From NCBI GenBank assembly GCA_023614405.1, contig CM042688.1, positions 378,869,331 to 378,933,330 on the forward strand: a stretch of 64,000 nucleotides of DNA. The letters run 5' to 3'. The notes beneath the pieces were generated by a model. It ran no database searches. It was not told where the DNA came from and worked only from the letters and a program-made list of their open reading frames with translations. Positions 1 through 8,691 of this stretch are shown here, in pieces (positions within the stretch are counted from its first letter, which is position 1; each line of letters begins with the position of its first letter). This DNA comes from Avena insularis. Its lineage: Eukaryota > Streptophyta > Magnoliopsida > Poales > Poaceae. Both the position numbers and the translations under genes were made by a program.

Positions 1-518
1 GTACTTGATAAAAATTAGATCTGGATACCAAGTATTACTTTCCATTTTTATTTGCATTTAAACCAACAGGTATTTTGCAGATCTGGAAATACAGGAAAAA
101 GGAAAAGAAAAGGGGCTTCGCAGGCTGGGATCTGGGGTTAATCGGGCCGGCCAGAGGGGATTCAGCCCACAACAGGGTGAGGTAGCGCGCGGGGTGGGAT
201 TTGAATCCCTGGGAACAGGGCCCGCGCGTCAGTGAGCGTGAGGGGGCGAAGGGGTATCGGCCGTGGTGGGCTGTTTGATTAGGCGGGGAATCAACAGCTC
301 ACGGCCGTCGTCTTCCAGGGTGCGATGGCGACGGGCTGCAACCCTAGAGCGGGCAGAGGAGCGGCGGGGTGGCTCACCAGGGGCTCGGGGGAGGTCGGGG
401 AGGCGGCTGGGCGACATGGTCGATGATGGCAAGCAGATCAAGGGGCAGCATAGCTGGGTTTGACGCCAGGATCTGGCTCGCGCGAGGATGCCCGAGAGTG
501 ATCTCGTCGAAGCTCGAC
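1..518 (-). mobile_element. Part of left LTR of the oldest, LARD-like element
   Basis: GC-rich sequence that becomes contiguous with position 24791 once E1 and its target duplication are removed. Read on the minus strand it belongs to the long LTR whose terminal TGTAACATCCC lies at 27209. It holds no recognisable gene; the short open frames (for example 229-441 minus, 70 codons, Pro/Arg-rich) look like chance frames in GC-rich DNA. The outer LTR end lies beyond the window start. The last 5 bases, 514-518, are the E1 target-site duplication. Confidence 0.6.
514..518. repeat. Left target-site duplication of E1 (tcgac)
   Basis: Five bases immediately before the LTR TG; identical to 24786-24790. 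Five-base duplications are typical of Ty3/Gypsy integration. Confidence 0.95.
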
Positions 519-961
519 TGTTGGGGTGATACCCCTGGGTAGGGTCACGTCGGGGTATAAAGGCCGAGTTAACCGAGGTTCGGCAAGGCCAAAGCGGATG
601 CTGGCCGAGTCACCTCAAGGCAGGCCGAATCACGGGGTAACCTAGACCAGGGGGCGTTCGCCTAACTAAGTCTCAACCGACTTAAGCAGTAAGTCGGAAA
701 TGCATGTTTAACTTGTATGCAGGAACAAGTGTGGCCGGATCAACTATGATCCAGGGCACATCTAGCTTCTAGGAGAAGGAAGGAATCTCGCTGGTCAAAA
801 GAAGCCCGTGCGTCTTGCTGGCCAGCGGCACAAGGGCAGGACCACGAGGCGTGTTCGACAAGGGTGACGATGCCCATGTCGGTGGCCTTGGCGTAGAGGC
901 TCATGCAGCTCTGCATGTGTGTGAGGAAAAGTAACCCGGTCGGCTTACTACTTTGGGAGAT

Positions 962-983
962 GGCATATTCTTAGGAATATGCC
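962..983 (+). promoter_or_regulatory. Inverted pair of GNATATNC (P1BS-like) sites in E1 5' LTR
   Basis: Two 9-base arms, GGCATATTC and GAATATGCC, are perfect inverted repeats with a 4-base spacer. Each arm contains an 8-base match to GNATATNC, the known binding sequence of PHR1-type GARP/MYB phosphate-starvation regulators. The pair ends about 37 bp upstream of the TATA box. The same structure is at 24458-24479 and in both E3 LTRs. Binding and phosphate response are inferred; the palindrome is seen directly. Confidence 0.6.
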
Positions 984-1018
984 TCCACGTATGCCCTAAG
1001 TGGAGACCTAGCCCCCCC

Positions 1019-1028
1019 CTATATAAGG
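1019..1028 (+). promoter_or_regulatory. TATA box of E1 5' LTR
   Basis: CTATATAAGG follows a run of C residues; the same CTATATAAGGAG core is in the 3' LTR (about 24515) and in both E3 LTRs. Expected transcription start is near 1050. Confidence 0.8.
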
Positions 1029-1260
1029 AGGGCTAGGGCTTCTATAGAGGGGGTTCCCATTTTTCTAGTTTGGCTAGGGTTTTAAGTGTGATCTGTGAGC
1101 GAGAGTAAGAGGGCTCCTTGTTCCTCCTCTCGCCAATACAACTCTAGGAGCACTTGTAACCTTGGAGGAAAAGCAAATATAAACTTCTGTGTGGAGAATC
1201 ACTTCACTATCCCTCCCTGGATTCCCCTAGCGTGTATTAGTCCCCACCTTTAGCCTATCC

Positions 1261-3880
1261 ATGGCATCTGCCGTGACACCACCACGACAGTTGGCGCCCA
1301 CCGTGGGGCTAGCGGCGCTAGCAGGGGTCAAGATCCGGACGGGAAACTTCATCGCCACCGGCGAACGCATCGTCTCTAGGCTCGTTCAGCGCTTTGGAGC
1401 GCTGGACTTCGTCAGCGACAACGCCAGATGCTTCGGCACGCGCCCACTTCCACGCAATGGCCTCTTCATCAAGCTGGGTGCACAGAAGGGTCTACGTTGC
1501 TGTGGACGTATCATGCATTCATCCACGGCACGTCGTCGAGGCAGGGGAGCCACTCCTTAGCGTGGTTCACAGGGCGCGTATCACTCGCTCCCCGGACCGT
1601 GCTGAAGTGATGATGACTGCGCCGGGTGCAGGCGTAAGCAAGGATCCGGCACCAGATCCGGAGGTAACACCTAAGGCACCGAGGAAAGGTAGAGGACCTC
1701 CATTAGAGAGGCCTGAAAATGTACTGAGAGAAGCTATGGATAGCTTGGCAAACCCGGTAGCAGCAGTGGTAGATCCGGCTCAGGCACAGGCCGAGCTAGA
1801 AGAAACTAGGCAGAAAATTCTAGAGGGAGCGAAAAAGATTGCTGCGGCTCAGCAGTCGTTGAACATGACGCTGTGTGAGTATGCAAAGGCAAATAAAGTA
1901 GATACTGTAAAAGTGAAGGGGAGAAATCTCATGAGTGAAATGAACAAAGAAGGTGATACTCGGATTGAAGAGTCAGAAAACTGTTTGTCCGTGGGGCTAC
2001 AAGTCTGATACCCGTGAAAAACCTCGAGCAGCGGATGCACGGTGCATCAAGCTAGAGGTCGACGGTGAAGCCCGTCAGAGACAGCAAGATCGAGTCAATG
2101 AGTTGGTTCGGATCACGAACAGGCAAAATGAGGAACTGCTCAGGGCAAACCCGGAGAGAGCTGGGGCCTCCAGGATCGTTCATTCGGCAGTGGGTAACCC
2201 GGAGAAATCCACTGGAGCCGCATCGTCTCCTCATGGTGGTCCAAGGAGAGAGGATGTAGTAACCTCGGCCAGGAGAAACAAGCAGATTGTTCTGTATGAC
2301 CCGACTAGGGCAGGAAAGGCAAAAGAGGTACAAAGAAACGACGATCGACGGAGTGTAAGCCGAGGTGAAGCTGGCCGAGGTAACCGTGACCAAGGCAATG
2401 CCGGTCAAGGAAACGCTGTTAACGGCAATGCCAGACAGCGCAACTCTACAGGACAACCACAGCAGCAGAATATACCAAGGCAAGAGCAAAATGCCGGCCG
2501 AGGTATGCAACAGAGAGATGCGCCACGAGAACGAGACCAGTACAACGATGGAGATTCGGAAATGGTAAATGCAGGATACCCAAGGCGGACTATCATGTGA
2601 TAGGGTCGAGATTGGGAAGCAGGGATTTGATGCCGGATGATGCCAGGTTGAAACTGGATCGACTGTATAGGTCGGAGCAGATTGAAAGTCAAGGTCCTCC
2701 GGGTCCGGCGTGTTTTGGACCCCGGATCATGAAAGAGCCACCAGTACCTAACTTCCAGTTACCCAGAGGCACGAAGACGTATGACGGCAGCACTAAGCCG
2801 GAGGATTGGTTGATAAATTATGCTACAGCTGTGAAAATTGCTACAGGCAACTTGAGGTGGGCTGTATGATACGTACCCCAGATGTTGGAGGGCCCGATAA
2901 GGGTATGGCTGAACAATTTGCCACCCGGAAGCCTTAATTGTTGGATAGATTTTGAAGAGATGTTCATTAGCAATTTCTCGAGTACGTATCAGAGGCCGGA
3001 TAGGCCACAAACCCTAGCTATGTGCAAGCAAAGACCGAATGAGACGGATCAGGAGTTTTTAACCTGATGGTGTACCATGAGAAACTCATGTGAGGGCGTG
3101 ATAGAATCACAGGCCATAGCGTGGTTTGCACAGGGATGCAGATATGCAAGCGAACTGTGGCAAAAGTTACAAAGGAAGATGCCAACTACGTTGGCAGAGA
3201 TGATCCGGATTGCTGATTCGTATGCCTTGGGCGATCCAACTCAACCTAGGCTCGTGTCCAACAAGTCGAATGAGGAGTACTACCAGAGAGATGGAGCCGG
3301 ATCATCCCGGAGGAATGATTACAGAGGTAAAAGGAGGGATGATAGACCGGATCACCGATACAGTTCGCAACAAGTTGGAGCTGTGAATCAAGATCAGCCC
3401 GGAATAGGAAGCAATCAACTTCAGAAAACTGGAGGGCAACAATGGACCCCAAGAAACGATGGCAAGAAAACTTGGACGCCAAAGCAAAAGAAACAGTGGC
3501 AAGAAAGGAAGGACCGTTCGAGGTACACCTATGAGTCGATGTTGGATCAGCCGTGTAAGTTTCACACGCCAAATCCGAGTAACCCAACGGGTCATACAAT
3601 GAGGCAATGTGAGTGGATGCGCAAGATAGAACAAGGTGGTTCGGGGAATGCTCAGGCACCCCGGAATGATCAACCTCGGCAGGAGTTACCCCGGCAGCAA
3701 TTGCTCTCCGGAGCGAACACGCAACAGCTAATGTTGCCTCCCCCTCCGCCGAGGTATGACAACAATGAGAGAAGGGATGCAATGCATCAGGTGGAAAATC
3801 AGCACCAGCCGGATCAGAGGTACCCCGGAAATGAGGGAAGAAATGAGTACAGAGAGCATCACCAGAGCTATTGTGTGTTC
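1261..3880 (+). pseudogene. E1 gag, multiply frameshifted
   Basis: Capsid/nucleocapsid polyprotein gene. The ATG at 1261 lies in the LTR and the frame passes through the primer site. The frame then changes near 1450, near 1970 and near 2595, and TGA stops occur at 2867-2869 and 3065-3067; E3 has an arginine codon at the first of these, consistent with CGA to TGA decay. The retrotransposon gag core is at about 2770-3245 (motifs YDGSTKPEDWL and AIAWFAQGCRYAS). A Cys/His cluster with spacing C-x2-H-x10-H-x4-C lies near 3550-3610, in place of the usual CCHC knuckle. The C-terminal half is rich in Gln, Asn and Arg. The closest comparator is the E3 gag at 42039-44650. Confidence 0.85.
1291..1309 (+). 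other. E1 primer-binding site
   Basis: TTGGCGCCCACCGTGGGGC starts one base after the LTR end, the expected place for minus-strand priming by a host tRNA. I cannot assign the tRNA with certainty. It differs from the Met-type TGGTATCAGAGC sites of E2 and of the LARD-like element. The site is also read as codons of the gag frame that opens at 1261. Confidence 0.8.
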
Positions 3881-4549
3881 ACAATTGAGGAAACAGATAG
3901 TAAGAGCTTGCAGCACCGACATATGGAGGTCAATGCGGTAATGCCAGCGGTGACGAGGTACATGCCTTGGTTGGACCATGAAATCACCTGGAACATCAAA
4001 GATCATCCCAAGCTTATGCTGAGTCTTGGTTCGTATGCGTTAGTGCTGGACCCGAAATTCATTGGGCCTAACATCAATGTGAGATTCTCAAAGGTACTGA
4101 TCGACAATGGCAGCAGTATTAACATCATGTATGCGGACACAATGCGCAAGTTGGGTATCTCGGAAAACATGTTGCAGGCCACGAGGACAACTTTCCAGGG
4201 CATTGTGCCCGACATTTCTTGTGAGCCAATAGGCAAGGTCCCGGTTGATGTATTGTTCGGCACGAGAGATAACTGCCGAACTGAGAATCTGGAGTTTGAG
4301 GTGGTGAACTTGGAAAGTGCATATCACGCGTTACTCGGAAGACCAGCATTAAACAAGTTCATGGCAAGCTGCCACATCAGTTATCTGAAGATGAAGTTGC
4401 CCGGGCCAAATGGAGTGATTACCATTGCTGGAGATTTCCGACGTTCCATTGAGTGTGCCTCAGCCGGGTCTAACCTAGCCGAGTCACTCGTGATTGCGCA
4501 AGAGAAAAGAAAAATCCAAGAGGTGGCGGCATTAGCTCAGTCCGCATAG
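3881..4549 (+). pseudogene. E1 aspartic protease
   Basis: Retroviral-type aspartic protease that would mature the polyprotein. The active-site motif LIDNGSSINIM has its catalytic Asp codon at 4103-4105; the DNG form replaces the more common DTG/DSG and is also present in E3. A second conserved stretch, YHALLGRPALNKFMA, is the expected C-terminal beta strand with LLGR. This segment is open in one frame (part of a 490-codon frame, 3077-4549) and ends in TAG where E3 has a glutamine codon. Confidence 0.85.
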
Positions 4550-5730
4550 CAGTATATGCCGGTGTTAAGTAACCCGCATGGTAGCGTTTCGTTCCAAGCC
4601 GCAAAAGATACTAAGAAAGTGCCTATTGATGATATGTTCCCAGAGCACACCGTAACAATTGGTGCCGGGTTGAATGATAAATAGGAAAGCGAGCTCATCA
4701 ACTTCCTTCGTGAGAATCGGGATATTTTTGCTTGGTCTACACAGGACTTGCATGGTGTTCCGAGGGAGTTGGCCGAGCACTCTTTGAACGTGAGACCCGG
4801 AGCAAAGCCGGTGAAGCAACCTCTCTGCCGCTTCACCGAGGATAGGAGAAAAGTCATTGGAGACGAGATAGCTCGGTTGCTAGCAGCATGATTTATCATG
4901 GAAGTACTCTATCCGGATTGGCTCTCTAATCCAGTGCTGGTGGAGAAGAAGAAGGATGATCCGAACGTGGCAGTGGTTTGGCGTATGTGTATCGATTACA
5001 TGAACCTGAACAAGGTGTGTCCAAAAGATCCATTTCCACTGCCAAGGATAGATCAGGTCATAGACTCAACCGCGGGATGTGAACTATTGTCATTCATTGA
5101 TGCATATTCTGGTTTCCACTAGATACCTCTGAATCCGGATGATCAAATAAAGACCGCATTTATCACCCCGTACGGGGCTTATTGCTATCGCACCATGCCG
5201 TTTGGTTTACGTAATGCAGGTGCAACGTACCAAAGATGTATGCAAAAATGTTTGCACGACCAAATAGGTCAAAATGTACAAGTGTATGTGGATGATGTGG
5301 TTATCAAGACCAAGGAAAGCAAAACGCTCCTTGACGACATCAGGCAGACATTCGCAAACTTAAGAAGGTTCCGAATGAAGCTTAACCCGGAAAAATGTAC
5401 CTTCGGTGTCTCGGCTGGAAAATTACTCGGATTTCTCGTCTCCAGCGAGGTATCGAAGTTAATCCAACTAAGATCCGGGCCATTGAACGAATGGAGCTGC
5501 CGAAGTGTCTTAACAATGTCCAGAAGTTCACTGGGTGCCTAGCATCGTTGAGTCGGTTTGTATGTCGGTTGGGAGAAAAGGCATTGCCTCTCTACAAACT
5601 CATGAAAAAGTCGGATAAGTTCATTTGGATGCCACAGGCCGACGAAGCCTTTGCCCACTTAAAGAAGATGTTAGCCACTGCACCAGTGTTAGCCTCTCCA
5701 CTATCAAAGGAGCCAATGCTGCTCTAGATA
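4550..5730 (+). pseudogene. E1 reverse transcriptase
   Basis: RNA-dependent DNA polymerase. Fingers and palm motifs are readable: WRMCIDYMNLNK, FPLPRIDQVID, LSFIDAYSGFH and the catalytic YVDD at 5285-5296. TAG at 4682-4684 is shared with E3. Further stops are TGA 4889-4891, TAG 5120-5122 (E3 has CAG-type Gln) and TAG 5725-5727. A one-base frameshift lies near 5440, within the thumb-side segment. Inactive as written. Confidence 0.88.
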
Positions 5731-6087
5731 GCTGCAACCAACCGAGTTGTAAGTGCAGTGATTGTAGTAGAGCGCGACGAAGAGGGTAAGTCGGTGCAGA
5801 GGCCAGTGTATTACTTGAGCGAGGTGTTATCCGCCTCAAAGCAGAATGACCCGCACTATCAAAAGGTGGCATATGGTGTCTATATGGCAGCTAAGAAGTT
5901 AAAGCATTACTTTGAGGAGAACCCCATCAAAGTAATATCTGCAGCTCCCATATCTGAGATAATGAGTAACAAGGATGCAAGTGGTCAAATCGTGAAATGG
6001 GCAATCGAACTAGCTCCTTATGCGCCACAATATGACAGAAGAGAAGCAATCAAGTCTCAGGTCATGACGGACTTTTTTGTGGATTAG
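5731..6087 (+). pseudogene. E1 RNase H (RT-linked)
   Basis: The standard Gypsy RNase H follows the RT connection region, with motifs VVSAVIVVERDEEGK, YYLSEVLSASKQN and ELAPYAPQYDRR. It removes RNA from RNA:DNA hybrids during reverse transcription. It is open until TAG at 6085-6087, where E3 has Trp in FFVDWAE (a G to A change). Confidence 0.82.
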
Positions 6088-6801
6088 GCCGAGGTACAAT
6101 ACGAACCACCGCCACCAGATCCGAACTACTGGAGGATGCACTTTGACGGATCAAAAACAAAAACCAGGCTAGGCGCTAGAGTTGTGCTTACCTCGCCAAA
6201 GAAGGACCAGCTGAAATATGTGTTGCAAATCCATTTCGCGGCATCGAACAATGTCGCAGAGTATGAAGCACTTGTGCATGGGCTCAAGGTAGCAAAAGAG
6301 ATTGGTATACGTCGGATCATATGCTTTGGCGACTCGGATTTGGTGGTATAGCAAGTATCAGGACTGTGGGACGCCCTTGATCCAAACATGGCACTGTACA
6401 GATTTCATGTACAAAAGATATCTGGTTACTTTGAGGGGTGTGAATTTCACCATGTACCCCGGGTGGAAAATGAGGCTGCCGACATGCTGTCGAAGCTTGG
6501 ATCAACCCGACAAGCAATTCCACCGGGTGTAGCATTGGAACACCTCAGAAAACCATCTATCAGGCCGTCCCCAGGAACCGACTCGATCTATGTCCCGGAA
6601 GATACAAAATCTAGAGCTGAGCCCATGGACATTGACATGGGAGGTGGTGCGCGAAACCTGGGGACTGCATCAGCAAACCCGGGGACTGCCTCAGCGAACC
6701 CGGGGACTACCTCGCAGGACCCGGGGACTGCTCAGCATGATCCGGTTGAAGTTATGCTGGTGGATCAGATGGAAATTGATGAGAATGTGTTCCCTGTATG
6801 A
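6088..6801 (+). pseudogene. E1 second, archaeal-type RNase H (aRH) and Pro/Gly/Thr linker
   Basis: An additional RNase H of the RVT_3 type. All four acidic positions are recognisable: Asp in MHFDGSK, Glu in VAEYEAL, Asp in CFGDSDLV and Asp in ENEAADML. A dual RNase H is a hallmark of the Tat lineage. One stop (TAG 6349-6351) replaces Gln seen in E3, and the usual GAG before VVLTS reads GAR. Downstream (about 6651-6735) a linker carries four imperfect repeats of NPGT-type peptides; E3 has only about two. TGA at 6799-6801. Confidence 0.85.
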
Positions 6802-8078
6802 GCAATACCAGCTTGGGCACTGCCTATATTTCGATTCCTGAAAGATGGAACGTTACCCACTGAGGAGGTGTTATCCAGGCAAACTCAGGGGAGAGCAAAG
6901 GCATACACAATTATCAATTCCGAGTTGTACAAACGGCGTGTCACCAATGTCCTCTAGAGATGCGTTGACCTGGAAGAAGGGCTTGACATCCTCCGAGATA
7001 TACACCAAGGAGAGTGCGGGCATCATGCCTCGTCCCGAGCCTTGGTGGCAAAAGCATTCTGGCATGGATTCTACTGGCCCAGTGCCTTAGAACAAGCAGA
7101 ACATCTGGTGAGAAAATGCAATGGTTGTCAGAGGTACGCTACCAAGACACATATGCCAATGTCGGAACTCAAGACCATACCAATTACATGGCCATTCACC
7201 GTATGGTGCTTGGATATGGTTGGCCCGTTTAAACCAGCAAGGGGAAATATGACTCACATTTTGGTCATGGTGGATAAGTTTACGAAGTGGATCGAAGTAA
7301 AGCCTATAAGGAAATGTGATGGAGCTACGGCCGTAACATTTCTCAAAGACATCATATTGAGGTACGGTTACCCACACAGTATCATAACTGATAATGGCAC
7401 AAATTTTGCGGAAGGAGCATTTACGCGTTTCTTCTAGGATAAGAAGATCCGACTCGACGTAGCCTCGGTAGCCCACCCCGCATCGAACGGACAAGTGGAA
7501 AGATCCAACAGATTAGTATTATCCGGAATAAAGCCCCGGCTCATTGAGCCACTGCAAAGATCAGCGGGGTGCTGGATAGAAGAACTACCAGCCGTACTGT
7601 GGAGTTTAAGAACAACTCCAAATCGATCAACAGGCTATACGCCGTTTTTTCTGGTATATGGGGCAGAAGCTGTATTACTAGCCGACATAGAGCATGATTC
7701 GCCTAGGGTCACCCAATACACAGAAGCCGAAGTGCAAGAAGCCCGGCAAAATGATGTTGATCTGCTGGAAGAAGCGAGAGAACTGGCATTGTCCAGATCC
7801 GCCATATATCAGCAAAATCTCCGACGCTATCATAGCCGGAAAGTAAGCCCCCGAGTCTTTCGGGAAGGCGATCTGGTGCTCCAGTTGGTACACCGTATTG
7901 CCGGCATGCATAAATTATCCCCCCATGGGAAGGGCCATTCATCGTGAGCAAAGCATTGCACAATGACTCTTATTATCTTATAGATGCAAAGCCACAGGAA
8001 AAGAACAAGACGGACAGGTCCGGCGAGGAATCTAAGCGTCCATGGAATGTAGCACTACTTCGTCCTTTCTACACTTAG
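6802..8078 (+). pseudogene. E1 integrase
   Basis: The HHCC zinc-binding region is visible (HQGECGHH ... CNGCQRY). The catalytic triad is intact at codon level: Asp in CLDMVGPF (7213-7215), Asp in ITDNGTNF (7390-7392), Glu in GQVERSN (7498-7500). The C-terminal part contains VYGAEAVLLADIEHD and the FREGDLVL segment. Stops occur near 6952 and at 7435-7437 (E3 has Gln at the latter), and a one-base loss near 7925 shifts the frame. The ancestral stop is TAG 8076-8078, after RPFYT. No chromodomain is seen, as expected for a non-chromoviral lineage. Confidence 0.87.
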
Positions 8079-8691
8079 CAGAGAAGTGTATGTATCCGAG
8101 TCTTCTCATATGTCGGTATGTATGCCGGCAATGAGCATATGAATGAAATATTGGCACCTCGAGCAGTAACTCGGGGACTTCCTTAATAATATTTGTTGTT
8201 TTTTATTTTTACGTTAGCTGGAATAAGTTGTTCTACTTAACTCGGATTAGTAGTGTGTGAGCACCAAAAACCCATCTCTTCGACTTGCTGCTGTCCAACA
8301 AGAATTGGCATCATGGCAAGCAAGAGAACAAGTTTGAAATTGCGTAGCACATGAAAAACGACTAAGGGAAAGAACTTAATCGAGCCGACGTTTGTTTTTT
8401 GGACTAACCTTGTATTTACTTTCAAGCTATTATGCTAAATTATTTTGAGCTACGCCTAAAAGTTTCTAAGTATTGTTAAAACAATTTTTGAAGCTCGGAT
8501 TCGTAAGTCGTAAAAAACCGAATCAAGGTGAACCTGAGCAAGGCGTAAGATTGGACGAACAAGAAAATGAAACTCGGGGACTACGCCCAAGTTAATCCGG
8601 CATACAAACTTAGTAGCAAAATATTACATAAGTACGTGATACATTTCCACCCGGCATACCGGGGATCTGATAAGTTTTCAAGTGTTTTTAC
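8079..8691. other. E1 spacer between convergent pol and antisense gene
   Basis: No coding potential recognised. Two copies of a CTCGGGGACT motif (about 8170-8180 and 8573-8583) resemble the bases just before the 3' LTR. Positions 8260-8410 correspond, in reverse complement, to 37561-37700 of E3, so a stretch of roughly 140 bp is conserved between two divergent elements. It presumably holds the 3' ends of both convergent transcripts. Confidence 0.6.

Larger units (their letters stand above)
519..1289 (+). repeat. E1 5' LTR (771 bp)
   Basis: Aligns over its whole length with 24014-24785. Differences from the 3' copy concentrate in a block near 806-915. It contains an inverted GNATATNC pair (962-983), a TATA box (about 1020-1027) and, 29 bases before the LTR end, the first ATG after the TATA box (1261), which opens the gag frame. 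The predicted leader between about 1050 and 1260 contains no other ATG. Confidence 0.95.

Noticed and set aside
229..463. Overlapping frames on both strands in the left flank
   Set aside because: GC-rich LTR-derived DNA, non-ATG starts, no recognisable protein; chance frames are expected.
3246..3782. 178-codon minus-strand frame opposite E1 gag
   Set aside because: It lies wholly opposite the recognised gag/protease frame and shows no motif of its own.
8237..8425. Short minus-strand frame in the convergent spacer
   Set aside because: The conserved E3 counterpart has different frame breaks, so the conservation is at DNA level only.
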